A stretch of DNA of 64,000 bases from Paucisalibacillus globulus DSM 18846 (GTDB lineage Bacteria; Bacillota; Bacilli; Bacillales; Amphibacillaceae). Where the stretch lies: the NCBI RefSeq assembly GCF_000482485.1, contig NZ_KI519437.1, forward strand, positions 1 through 64,000. Reading direction: 5' to 3'. This document shows, piece after piece, positions 26,550 to 34,735 of this stretch (position 1 is its first letter; the number at the start of each line of letters is the position of its first letter). The translations under genes were made by a program, and so were the position numbers. Below the pieces are notes generated by a model. That model was not told the DNA's origin and searched no databases. It saw nothing but the letters and a program-made list of their open reading frames with translations.

Positions 26550-27032
26550 ATGGAAGAAGAAGGACTACCTGCAAGTGTTTCCAGAACTAGCCAAACAAAA
26601 CTAGTATTACCTCCAGATACCAATCATTTAGAGACCATTTTCGGTGGAACGGTTTTATCTTACATTGATGAGATTGCAGCGATTACAGCTATGAAGCACA
26701 GTAACCGAGTAGTTGTGACTGCGTCGATTGATACCGTTAATTTCCTTTCCTCTGCAAAGGTGGGAGATATCTTACATTTAGAGGGAGTCGTTATATCTAC
26801 CGGAAGAACTTCCATGGAGGTTTATGTAAAAGTAGAATGCCAAAGTCTGAAATCAAAAGAAAAGACGTTAACCACTACGGCCATCTTAACAATGGTTGCA
26901 GTAGATGATGAAGGAAAGCCTACCCCTGTACTTGGTGTAATACCTGAGACTAATCAAGAAGAGCAATTATTCCTCACTGCTGAAAAAAGAAGGAAACGGC
27001 GATTACAAGTACGCGAAGAAAAGCTTGAATAA
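26550..27032 (+). CDS. Acyl-CoA thioesterase, hot-dog fold (YkhA type)
   Basis: 160 residues. TKLVLPPDTNHLETIFGGTV and LSYIDEIAAITAMKHSNRVV match the hexameric YciA/YkhA-type thioesterases, with the catalytic Asn/His region and the central Asp. The C-terminus is Lys/Arg-rich. It hydrolyses acyl-CoA to free acid and CoA in the cytosol. ATG 26550 follows AGAGG. It is the only gene after the cobalamin riboswitch, about 50 bp past its terminator, so B12-responsive expression is formally predicted. No B12-dependent acyl-CoA enzyme gene is adjacent. Confidence 0.9.
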   Translation: MEEEGLPASVSRTSQTKLVLPPDTNHLETIFGGTVLSYIDEIAAITAMKHSNRVVVTASIDTVNFLSSAKVGDILHLEGVVISTGRTSMEVYVKVECQSLKSKEKTLTTTAILTMVAVDDEGKPTPVLGVIPETNQEEQLFLTAEKRRKRRLQVREEKLE

Positions 27033-27046
27033 CTTGTTCAATGTCA

Positions 27047-27131
27047 AAAAGGCTTGTACATTTAGTAGTGGTCCCTGAAAGTTAGGATGGAAGAACTAAC
27101 TTTTAGGGCGCTGTACTTTTACAAGCCTTTT
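27047..27131. repeat. 85-bp nested double hairpin, probable bidirectional terminator
   Basis: The outer arms AAAAGGCTTGTA and TACAAGCCTTTT (12 bp, perfect) enclose inner arms CCCTGAAAGTTAG and CTAACTTTTAGGG (13 bp, one G-U). It lies between the convergent thioesterase and PTS genes and is much larger than a normal terminator. Confidence 0.75.
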
Positions 27132-27153
27132 GGGTTTCTAACTATATCATTAT

Positions 27154-27459
27154 TTATTTATTCAATAATTCAATTGCTTGATTTAATACCTTATCTCCTT
27201 GAATCATGCCATATGCTATAGAATCAATAACATCAACTTTAATCCCTTTAGGCTCTACTTGTTCTCGGATTTTTTTCTCAAGATAGCGAACTTGTGGACC
27301 AATTAGAACTATGTCAAGTCCTTCCAGACTGTTCTTTAATTGCGATTCCGGAACTGCTTCGATTTCCGCAACCAGGTTTTTCTCATCAGCAGCTGCACGC
27401 ATCTTTTTAACGAGCATAGATGTAGACATACCAGCTGAACAAACTAATAGTATTTTCAT
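27154..27459 (-). CDS. PTS lactose/cellobiose-family IIB component (chitobiose type)
   Basis: 101 residues, full length. The phospho-cysteine is C7 in MKILLVCSAGMSTSMLVKKM, the IIB-Lac signature. It passes phosphate from IIA to the incoming disaccharide at IIC. The start is coupled to the IIA stop by a 1-bp overlap. It is the last gene of the IIC-IIA-IIB operon with the GH4 hydrolase. The chitobiose assignment rests on the ChbG-type deacetylase across the divergent promoter; cellobiose is the alternative. Confidence 0.92.
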   Translation of the reverse strand: MKILLVCSAGMSTSMLVKKMRAAADEKNLVAEIEAVPESQLKNSLEGLDIVLIGPQVRYLEKKIREQVEPKGIKVDVIDSIAYGMIQGDKVLNQAIELLNK

Positions 27460-27797
27460 TACTTTTCCCCCTCCATTTGTTGCATTCTTTCATACATATC
27501 AATCATTTCATTAGCTAAATCTTTAACTGCCATAGATGTCATTAAATGATCCTGCGCATGTACAAGAATCACAGTAACCTGACTTTGATTACCACTTGCT
27601 TCTTCCTGTAAAAGATTCGTTTGGATATGGTGCGCTTCAATAAATTCTTTTTCTGCTTCTTCAATTTTTTCCCGTGCCTCTTTAAACTTGTATTCTTTTG
27701 CTAGCATAATTGCTTCCATCGCAAATGAACGTGCATTTCCTGCGTGAAGAATTATGTTAAACGAAAGCAATTGTAGGTCTTCCATAGTTTCTGCCAT
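27459..27797 (-). CDS. PTS lactose/cellobiose-family IIA component
   Basis: 112 residues, helical, full length. The active site is VHAQDHLM with H80 and H84, the family phospho-histidine region; NIILHAGNARSFAMEAI lies near the start. It forms a cytoplasmic trimer accepting phosphate from HPr. It lies 3 bp after the IIC stop and overlaps IIB, so the three subunits are translated together. Confidence 0.92.
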   Translation of the reverse strand: MAETMEDLQLLSFNIILHAGNARSFAMEAIMLAKEYKFKEAREKIEEAEKEFIEAHHIQTNLLQEEASGNQSQVTVILVHAQDHLMTSMAVKDLANEMIDMYERMQQMEGEK

Positions 27798-27800
27798 TCA

Positions 27801-29090
27801 TTACAAACCTCCCATTTTCTGTTTTAGTGTTCTTACTCCAGCCATAACAAAAGGGATATACATGATTACAGCAAGTGCAATATTAAATATTTGTAAAGCA
27901 ATACCACGCCAGCTACCACCTGTAACAAGGTAACCACTTAAAATTGGTGGTGTTGTCCATGGTAAAATTGCAACTGTCTTCGGTACCAGTCCGGTTGATA
28001 TTGCAAAATAGGAAATGATTGTTAATGTGACTGGTATTAAAATAAATGGGATAAGCATTACTGGGTTTAAAACAATTGGTAAACCGAATATTACAGGTTC
28101 ATTTATGTTGAATAATCCTGCAGGTGCCGATAGTTTAGCTACTTCTCGATAAGGATGTTTCTGTTCATTTCGCACAACAATAAATATCGCTATGATTAGT
28201 GCTATCGTAGTACCGGACCCTCCCATGTATACATAAGAATCAAGAAATGGTTTTGTTACAATATAAGGCACATCAAATGCAGACACACCACTAGCAAAAA
28301 GGTCTGCATTTTTCTCAATTAACGGTAAGTAAATGGGTTCAATGACAGATCCCAAAATATTTGTTCCGTGCAATCCAAAGAACCATAATAAGTGGTTAAG
28401 GAATGCAATAATAATTGCAGCTGGTAATGTGTTACTTAATCCTTGTAATGGCTTTTGTATCGCATTAAAAATAACTTCGAAAATACTCATTTCAGCAAAT
28501 ACATTCATTAGCGCTTGGAATAATCCAACTAAAATCAAAATTAAAATTGATGGAATTAATGCTTTGAATGACTTTGCAACACCTTCTGGAACCCCTTCAG
28601 GCATTTTAATTGTAAATTTAGATCGAACTAACACTCGGAACAATTCAGTTATAATAAGTGATAAAATAATTGCTACGAATAATCCTTGTGCCCCTAACCA
28701 AGCAAAGTTTAATCCCCAATCCTCTGTAACAGGCACAAGCATAATATAGGCCGCTGCAGAAAGTAAACCTGCTGCTAGTCCATCAACATCATAAGATTTA
28801 GCAAGGTTATAAGCGATAGAAAAAGCAATGAGTAACCCCAGAACAGCAAATGTACCATTCCAAATAGACCCTCCAACTTCTTGCCAATTACCTTCTCCAA
28901 AGATACCATTCAATATCGAAACGAGATTAAAGCTACCAAATGGCGGAAAGTTATTAATTAATACAGCTAAAGACCCAACTATAATCAGTGGCATAATAGC
29001 TACAAATCCATCTCTTATCGCGACTAGATGTCGTTGCGCTCCAATACGACCAGCAATTTCAATAAACTTTTGCATGAATTTATTATTCAC
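27801..29090 (-). CDS. PTS lactose/cellobiose-family IIC permease
   Basis: 429 residues with about ten hydrophobic segments. Family features are AQRHLVAIRDGFVAIMPLII near the start, GLHGTNILGSVIEPIYLPLI and NINEPVIFGLPIVLNPVMLI (the NEPV/FGLP substrate region). The start GTG 29090 lies 6 nt after GGGGGAG. It carries the disaccharide through the membrane with phosphorylation. It lies between the GH4 gene (12 bp upstream) and IIA. Confidence 0.93.
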   Translation of the reverse strand: MNNKFMQKFIEIAGRIGAQRHLVAIRDGFVAIMPLIIVGSLAVLINNFPPFGSFNLVSILNGIFGEGNWQEVGGSIWNGTFAVLGLLIAFSIAYNLAKSYDVDGLAAGLLSAAAYIMLVPVTEDWGLNFAWLGAQGLFVAIILSLIITELFRVLVRSKFTIKMPEGVPEGVAKSFKALIPSILILILVGLFQALMNVFAEMSIFEVIFNAIQKPLQGLSNTLPAAIIIAFLNHLLWFFGLHGTNILGSVIEPIYLPLIEKNADLFASGVSAFDVPYIVTKPFLDSYVYMGGSGTTIALIIAIFIVVRNEQKHPYREVAKLSAPAGLFNINEPVIFGLPIVLNPVMLIPFILIPVTLTIISYFAISTGLVPKTVAILPWTTPPILSGYLVTGGSWRGIALQIFNIALAVIMYIPFVMAGVRTLKQKMGGL

Positions 29091-29102
29091 AATATTCTCC
29101 CC

Positions 29103-30413
29103 CTAGAATTTAAATTGTGGTAAATACTCCTTATGTGCTTCTAATAGCTCATCCAATACTACTTTACTAAGTTTCTCATCGGAAATTAGTGGATTCATTA
29201 CAAAAGCTAAATACGCATCATTATAATTACCAGTTACCGCTGCACGAATCACTAGTTCTTCAAACGCTTTCATTTGTTGCACAATTCCTTTGATTGCAAG
29301 TGGTAAAGAACCTATAGCCATTGGCTTTGGCCCATCGTTAGTGATGACACAATTAACCTCAATTACAGAATCATCTGGCAAGTCTGAGATTGTGCCATTA
29401 TTAAACGTATTTACCGTTTGAATATCCTCTTTATTGTTGTATAAAGAGTCCATTAAGCTACATGCAACATCACTATAAAAAGCCCCCCCACGTTGCTCGA
29501 GCTCTTTTGGCTTGTCATAGAGACCAGGGTTTTTATATATTTCAAATAATGACTCCTCAAGTTCTTGCACAATCTCTGCTCTTATCCCATGCTCTCCATA
29601 AGCTTTTAAATCTTTTTCCAATACATCTTTTGTTTGGAAATAATACTGATGGTATGGATTTGGCAATAGCCTTGTTGATTCAATAAATGTCTTCGACCAG
29701 CCAAGGTTTACAATATTTGCGGGTGAATAATCAACGTTTTCATTTATTAGTTTTTCCAGAACCTCTTCTGTTCGATTAACCCCTCCAACAAATACCTTTC
29801 TGCCAAATACAAAATGATTCATACCAACAAATTCTATTTTCACTTCTTGAGGTGAAACATTTAATATCTCTGCTACAGAATGGCGCATATTAAAAGGAAT
29901 ATTACATACACCTATAACTTTTTTATGTTTGCCGTATTTTAAAAGAGCCTCTGTTACCATTCCTGCTGGGTTCGTAAAGTTAATCATCCAAGCATCTGGA
30001 CAAATCGTGTGAATGTCCTCTGCAATATCCATTAATACCGGTATTGTTCGAAATGCTTTAAAAACACCCCCTGCCCCATTTGTTTCTTGGCCAATAAATC
30101 CGTGGCTTAGTGGTATTCGTTCATCCATTGCCCTTGCCTTTAAACCTCCAACACGAATTTGCGTAGACACAAAATTAGCATTTTGTAGTGCTACTCTTCG
30201 ATCCAAAGTCCACGATAGATTAATAGACTTTCCTGACTTTTTAATCATTCTTTTTGCTAGTTCACCAATGATTTCTAACTTTTCTTTTCCAGTCTCAATA
30301 TCCACTAACACGATATCAGTTACCGGGAAACTATCATGGCGACGTATCATTCCTTCAATGATTTCTGGTGTATAACTAGAACCTCCACCTATTACTACTA
30401 CTTTTAATGACAT
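29103..30413 (-). CDS. GH4 6-phospho-beta-glucosidase (ChbF/LicH type)
   Basis: 436 residues. The N-terminal NAD-binding fold is VVVIGGGSSYTPEIIEGM (residues 5-22). The metal site is formed by C170 in GVCNIPF and H200 in GMNHFVF, as in GH4 enzymes, which cleave via an NAD+ redox mechanism with Mn2+. It hydrolyses the phosphorylated disaccharide delivered by the PTS. In the E. coli chb operon the equivalent, ChbF, acts on mono-deacetylated chitobiose-6-phosphate, and the deacetylase gene lies across the promoter here. It is the first gene of the operon, with cre and a SigA promoter upstream. Confidence 0.93.
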   Translation of the reverse strand: MSLKVVVIGGGSSYTPEIIEGMIRRHDSFPVTDIVLVDIETGKEKLEIIGELAKRMIKKSGKSINLSWTLDRRVALQNANFVSTQIRVGGLKARAMDERIPLSHGFIGQETNGAGGVFKAFRTIPVLMDIAEDIHTICPDAWMINFTNPAGMVTEALLKYGKHKKVIGVCNIPFNMRHSVAEILNVSPQEVKIEFVGMNHFVFGRKVFVGGVNRTEEVLEKLINENVDYSPANIVNLGWSKTFIESTRLLPNPYHQYYFQTKDVLEKDLKAYGEHGIRAEIVQELEESLFEIYKNPGLYDKPKELEQRGGAFYSDVACSLMDSLYNNKEDIQTVNTFNNGTISDLPDDSVIEVNCVITNDGPKPMAIGSLPLAIKGIVQQMKAFEELVIRAAVTGNYNDAYLAFVMNPLISDEKLSKVVLDELLEAHKEYLPQFKF

Positions 30414-30485
30414 AATGGGCCTCTCCTTAGATGATTTAATTTAGGTTGTGTTGCGGTTTCTATACCACGAAGTATCCCCACAAAA

Positions 30486-30499
30486 TGTAAACGTTTTAC
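30486..30499. promoter_or_regulatory. cre site (CcpA carbon catabolite repression)
   Basis: TGTAAACGTTTTAC; read on the minus strand it matches the cre consensus TGWAANCGNTNWCA at 12 of 14 positions. It lies just downstream of the operon promoter (30514-30542) and about 73 bp before the GH4 start, a normal roadblock position. Confidence 0.75.
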
Positions 30500-30513
30500 T
30501 TTTCAATAATCAA

Positions 30514-30542
30514 AATGTATCATACAAATATTTAATTGTCTA
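30514..30542 (-). promoter_or_regulatory. Candidate SigA promoter of the GH4-PTS operon
   Basis: Minus strand TAGACA, 17 nt, TACATT, with cre about 15 bp downstream of the -10. Confidence 0.5.
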
Positions 30543-30599
30543 TACATTTAAATATTATTTTTTATATTGTTATAACATTTGTTTTATATTGTCATTATT

Positions 30600-30615
30600 T
30601 GTACTGTATTGTACA
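30600..30615. promoter_or_regulatory. Candidate GntR operator
   Basis: Inverted repeat TGTAC, 6 nt, GTACA, 31 bp upstream of the regulator start. The size and symmetry suit a GntR/HutC dimer and suggest autoregulation. Confidence 0.4.
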
Positions 30616-30646
30616 CTTTATGTATGAATAACCGAGGTGACAAACG

Positions 30647-31372
30647 ATGGAAAAAAATCAATCTTTACATGTCTTTATTAAAGAAGAACTTCTCGATAGG
30701 ATAAAATCAAATCAATATAAAATTGGAGAGCAAATTCCTCCTGAACTTGAACTTTGCAAAGATTTTAATGTTAGTAGAACGACGGTACGAGCTGCTCTAA
30801 ATCAGTTAACCATGGAAGGTTATCTAGTAAGAAAACAAGGTAAGGGAACATACGTCGCTGATCAAAAGCTGAAGCAAACCCTTTCCAACACAGTGAAGAG
30901 GTACAGTGACCAGGTAGCGGTACAAGGAAAGAAAGCGGAAATAGCCTTAATTGCCTTAAATGTTATCCCAGCAAACGAAAAACTTGTTAGTACCTTAGAA
31001 GTGACACTTAATTCTCCAATACAAAAGATAGAGAGAATCCGGAAAGCAAGTGGGGAACCAACACAATATGAAATTGCTTATATTCCTTGGGATGTCGCTC
31101 CCGGTATTACGAAAGACCATGCGGAAACCTCTTTATATGCTGCATTAAAAGATACATTTAATGTATATATTGGAAAAACAACCGAGCATATTGAAATTAC
31201 TCTAGCGGATGAAAACGTCGGTAATCGACTAGATTGTCAGGAAGGTCTTCCATGCTTCTACATTGAAACAATTGCCGAAGATCACAGTGGAAAAAAAATA
31301 GAATTCTCTAGGTCCTATTTTCGCGGCGATAAAACAAACTTTATGATTGAAAGACATTATCCTCTTGATTAA
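30647..31372 (+). CDS. GntR/HutC family regulator of the divergent PTS operon
   Basis: 241 residues. The winged helix is at about residues 10-75 (PPELELCKDFNVSRTTVRAA, RKQGKGTYVAD). A UTRA effector domain follows (about 95-235) with EIAYIPWDVAPGI and the final FSRSYFRGDKTNFMIERHYP. UTRA domains bind sugar phosphates, so the phosphorylated disaccharide or GlcNAc-6-P is a likely inducer. ATG 30647 follows GAGGTGAC. It is divergent from the GH4-PTS operon and upstream of the deacetylase. Confidence 0.93.
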   Translation: MEKNQSLHVFIKEELLDRIKSNQYKIGEQIPPELELCKDFNVSRTTVRAALNQLTMEGYLVRKQGKGTYVADQKLKQTLSNTVKRYSDQVAVQGKKAEIALIALNVIPANEKLVSTLEVTLNSPIQKIERIRKASGEPTQYEIAYIPWDVAPGITKDHAETSLYAALKDTFNVYIGKTTEHIEITLADENVGNRLDCQEGLPCFYIETIAEDHSGKKIEFSRSYFRGDKTNFMIERHYPLD

Positions 31373-31424
31373 CCAGGATTTAGGAATAACATCATAAACT
31401 AATTTTGAACTGGGGGGAATGTAG

Positions 31425-32123
31425 ATGAAGGTACTATTCAATGCAGACGATTTTGGTTTAACAAAGGGTGTAACAGATGGAATTATCCAAGCACATGTGA
31501 ATGGTGTTGTTGGTTCAACAACATTAATGGTGAACGGAAAAGCATTTAATTATGCAGTCGATGAAGCAAAGAAATATCCAAATTTTAAAATTGGAATTCA
31601 CCTTGTTCTAACCTGGGGAAAGCCTATTTCAAATCAAGTCCCGAACTTACTAGATAGAAATGGATATTTTAAATATAAAAGTAATTACCTGGATATGGGT
31701 GCCCCAAACATGGAGGAAGTAGAAAAAGAATGGCGATCACAAATTGAGAGATTTTTAGAAACTGGCTTGAAGCTTAATCACATTGATAGTCATCACCATG
31801 TACATGGTTGGGAGCCGTTAAAAGAAATTGTTTTGAAACTTGCAAAAGAATATGATGTACCTGTACGTTATGTAGAATCATTAAGCGATTATCCTGACGT
31901 ACTTTTAACAGAATCACTTTATCTTGATTTCTATGGTAATGGTATCGAAAACAATATTTTTGAACAGTTACACAATCTTAAAAAGCAATCCATAGAAGTA
32001 ATGACTCATCCTGCAATTATAGATGATGATTTACGTTCAATTAGCACTTACACTGATAAGCGAAAGCGCGAGCTCGAAATACTCTGTTCATTGAAAATAC
32101 CTAAATGGATAGAAGTATTATAA
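31425..32123 (+). CDS. chbG: ChbG/YdjC family carbohydrate deacetylase
   Basis: 232 residues. The family metal site is visible: NADDFGLTKGV (Asp pair, residues 5-15), GIHLVLTWG (His), HIDSHHHVHGW (His cluster) and VMTHPA near the end. ChbG removes one acetyl group from chitobiose-6-phosphate or chitooligosaccharides, which makes the inducer and the substrate of ChbF. It follows the GntR gene by 52 bp, with GGGGGG upstream of ATG 31425. With IIB, IIA, IIC and GH4 the locus has five of the chb functions. Confidence 0.9.
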   Translation: MKVLFNADDFGLTKGVTDGIIQAHVNGVVGSTTLMVNGKAFNYAVDEAKKYPNFKIGIHLVLTWGKPISNQVPNLLDRNGYFKYKSNYLDMGAPNMEEVEKEWRSQIERFLETGLKLNHIDSHHHVHGWEPLKEIVLKLAKEYDVPVRYVESLSDYPDVLLTESLYLDFYGNGIENNIFEQLHNLKKQSIEVMTHPAIIDDDLRSISTYTDKRKRELEILCSLKIPKWIEVL

Positions 32124-32136
32124 AAAAAGTAAAAAA

Positions 32137-32156
32137 GGAACCCCACTGTGGGTTCC
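32137..32156. terminator. Terminator after chbG
   Basis: GGAACCC pairs with GGGTTCC across 6 nt in a short hairpin, flanked by A-tracts on the left, so it also serves the minus strand. Confidence 0.75.
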
Positions 32157-32167
32157 CTACATACAAG

Positions 32168-33262
32168 TCATGTTCGATCCCAAAAGCGCTGTTTAGCAAT
32201 AGCGGCAACAAAATCTTTTCTGAAATCAGGGTTATCGGTGGCAAATACAACACCAGCTAAGTTATTATTTTTTGACCTATTAATAAAACCATTCCCGGTA
32301 GTTGCTACACCTATTGGCTTATAGTGTTTGTATGCTTCTTGGATAAAACCTGCGATGTCTTGGTTTAACTTTGCTTGATTTTCGGCACTTCCCCCAACAA
32401 CATAAAGCGCATCATATAAAACAGGGTACTTTGTTAAAAATGTTTCATCTACCTTAACCTTCGTTCCATCTGCTGGCGTGACTGCCCCAAGATTTTCACT
32501 AATTAACTGAACAAATACGCCATTTTCCTCTAAAAATCTTAATACATTTTTCACTTCTTGACCATTAAATCCATTGCCAATTAAAACACCTACCCTTTGT
32601 GTAGCAGCTAAATATGGTGTATTGAACTGACTCAAGGAAGGGTAGCTTATATCAACAGATACATGAGACCCCTTTGCTGGATTCACACCTAATCCTTCAG
32701 CTAATGTATTTGCCAAACCTGTATCTACATTTGCCCACAAGTCGACATTTTGCTGTCTAACCGATTTACTACCAACATACTGAAGGTGGTATAGTAAACA
32801 TTGTGCAAGGTCCTGTCTCTCAACAGGTGATAAACTGTTCCAAAGGATTCTTGGTTGTGTAAAGAAATCATTGAATGATTCACTAGGCTCTTCCCTTGTA
32901 ATTTCCCCTTCTACTTATAAAACTTTACTGCAAAACCACGAATATCCACCGCAGTGTCCTTCGAGCCTCTGCTTCCTTGGAAAGTAGAGAAACGTGTAAT
33001 TACAGGAGTTTTTCTTCCTACCTCCTGCAAAAAGTGAGCTGTTGTAAGATGCTTTAAGGATTTATATGTTTCAAAATCACCATAAACTGTGAAACCTCTG
33101 GCATGTACTACGTTTTCCCGCCCTGAGTGAAGTCTGGTCATTTGAAACTTTTGCACCAGTATCATCGGTCATTTCTTTTCCAGGACCGGTATTTTTATGA
33201 CGATACTGTTCTAACTGTTCGTCCTTCTTATTCATCGGATTATTGTCTCTATCCTTATCCAC
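32168..33262 (-). pseudogene. katE: Large-subunit (KatE/HPII-type) catalase remnant with two internal deletions
   Basis: The GTG at 33262, after AGGAGG, starts a catalase N-terminus (MDKDRDNNPMNKKDEQLEQY to DQTSLRAG). Near 33116-33126 the frame changes and resumes at ENVVHARGFTVYGDFETYKS, so about 30 family residues are gone. After GSRGSKDTAVDIRGFAVKFY a TAG occurs near 32910, and the frame then changes again to EGEITREEPSESFNDFFTQP, from the far side of the heme domain. The distal C-terminal DJ-1/PfpI-like domain is intact (VGVLIGNGFNGQEVKNVL to the stop at 32168). About 1 kb of a roughly 2-kb gene is missing, including the heme-ligand region, so no catalase can be made. The C-terminal 190 residues could be expressed only by internal initiation. 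Confidence 0.9.
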
Positions 33263-33452
33263 TTATGCTACCTCCTAGATGTAAAAATAATGTTTAAGCC
33301 CAATTACATCGTATGAAAGTTTCATAAAAGTGATATTGTTTCATCCAATAGGAAGGTTGTCTTTAATGCGTTTAGTTGAATCTTTTCCGAAGTGTATGTA
33401 TGATGGAGGCTGTTTCTACAGCCTAACATGAAAGGAATAGAAGGAAAGGTAA

Positions 33453-33986
33453 TTATCCTTCCATTCTATTAGGAAGGGAAAAATAGTAATCAATTTTTCG
33501 ATCAAGTTCCTGAATAAGGTTACGTTCTTTTTCTTTATCACTGTTTCGATAATGATGAAAATCTCCAGGTTGTTTGTCTGATTCATCTGCTAAATGGACT
33601 ACCTTTTGTAATGGAGATAATTGAAAGTTCCCCTCTGGAAGTGCAGAGTCCGTATGAAATAATATTGCATGGGCTATCTCTTTTGCCGCAAATTTATCTT
33701 CACCCAAACGCACTAATAATTTATGAGCACGCTCTGCTCCTTTAATCGGATGAATATCATAATCACGATAAAGCCCGTAATCCCACTCTCCACCTGTATA
33801 CCATTCGTAATGACCAATATCATGTAAAAAGCCAGCCTTTGCTGCTAAATCAGGATTAACACCGAACGTTAAGGCTAATTCAAAGGCATGGTGGGCTACA
33901 GCAATAGCATGGGCCATTCCAGAACGTCTAACATATTTCTGTGTAATTGGATGGTTATAAATATCTGTTAATGTTACAGTTCGCAT
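33453..33986 (-). CDS. HD-domain phosphohydrolase
   Basis: 177 residues, soluble. The metal site of the HD superfamily is seen as H27 or H32 in GMAHAIAVAHHAF, the HD pair in GFLHDIGHYEW, HPIKGAERAH and the distal Asp in VVHLADESDK. Such enzymes hydrolyse phosphoesters of nucleotides or related compounds; the substrate is unknown. ATG 33986 follows TAGGAGG. It stands alone. A hairpin at 33407-33424 lies past its stop on the minus strand but lacks a T tract. Confidence 0.88.
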   Translation of the reverse strand: MRTVTLTDIYNHPITQKYVRRSGMAHAIAVAHHAFELALTFGVNPDLAAKAGFLHDIGHYEWYTGGEWDYGLYRDYDIHPIKGAERAHKLLVRLGEDKFAAKEIAHAILFHTDSALPEGNFQLSPLQKVVHLADESDKQPGDFHHYRNSDKEKERNLIQELDRKIDYYFSLPNRMEG

Positions 33987-34140
33987 TCTTCATACCTCCT
34001 ACGGTTAAATTATCGCTATATTATCATCTTTAAAGTCAAAATTCAATTGGAAATTCGAGGAACTTACGTCGTTATGCTTCCTAATCACTTCTTAAAACTA
34101 TTTGATTATTATTCTTATTAATTGCACTATAGATGGGAAT

Positions 34141-34526
34141 TGTGCGGTAACTAATAGTGTTTGATTGTGCATTAAAATGTTGTATGGCAGGGTTCTATTC
34201 GTCATTTTGCACCAGTAATCTGCATCAAAATGATGGATAGCGGGTTTCTATTCGTCATTTCACTCCAGTATCTGCATCAAAATGATGGATAGCGGGGTTC
34301 TATTCATCATTTCACCCAAGTATCTACATCAAAATGATGGATAGCAGGGTTCTATTCATCATTTCACCCAAGTATCTGCTTCAAAATGATGGATAGCGGG
34401 GTTCTATTCATCATTTCACCCAAGTATCTACTTCAAAATGATGGATAGCGGGGTTCTATTCGTCATTTCACTTAAGTATCTGCTTCAAGTGATGGATAGC
34501 TCGGTAATTTCTTTAGTTACCGCACA
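34141..34526. repeat. 52-bp-period hairpin repeat array bounded by 14-bp inverted repeats
   Basis: Units begin at 34174, 34227, 34279, 34331, 34383 and 34435, with a partial one at 34487. Each contains AAATGATGGATAG, a short GC loop, then CTATTC(A/G)TCATTT, so each can fold into a hairpin, followed by a linker CACCCAAGTATCTGCTTC. The array is bounded by TGTGCGGTAACTAA (34141-34154) and its exact complement TTAGTTACCGCACA (34513-34526), and CTATAGA/TCTATAG also flank it. It fills most of the 749-bp gap 33987-34735. No open frame of note was seen in it, and the rest of the gap shows only a possible 14-codon frame. Confidence 0.9.
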
Positions 34527-34735
34527 GTCTATAGAAAATATATGATTCACCTTTAAACTAGTCCTTTGTTAATTCGAACAATATACATACCACTGTGCAA
34601 ATGATAGACTAAAATTATCTAACTAAGGAGTCGATGAATTGATGTTAGTTTTAAACGAAAAATCTTTTAGTAGGAGAGCCATTTAAAACTCCTCATGTAT
34701 ACAGTATTCCATTAACTTATGGGAGGGAACTGACA

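Noticed and set aside
32168-32740. Independent DJ-1/PfpI protein gene
   Set aside because: The frame continues upstream into catalase sequence, and no good ribosome site precedes the internal ATG; treated as the catalase tail.
34174-34500. Possible CRISPR array
   Set aside because: Whole 52-bp units are conserved, with no variable spacers and no cas genes.
34641-34685. Short frame of 14 codons after AAGGAG just upstream of the methyltransferase gene
   Set aside because: Too short and no terminator or attenuator pairing was evident; possible leader peptide but not supported.
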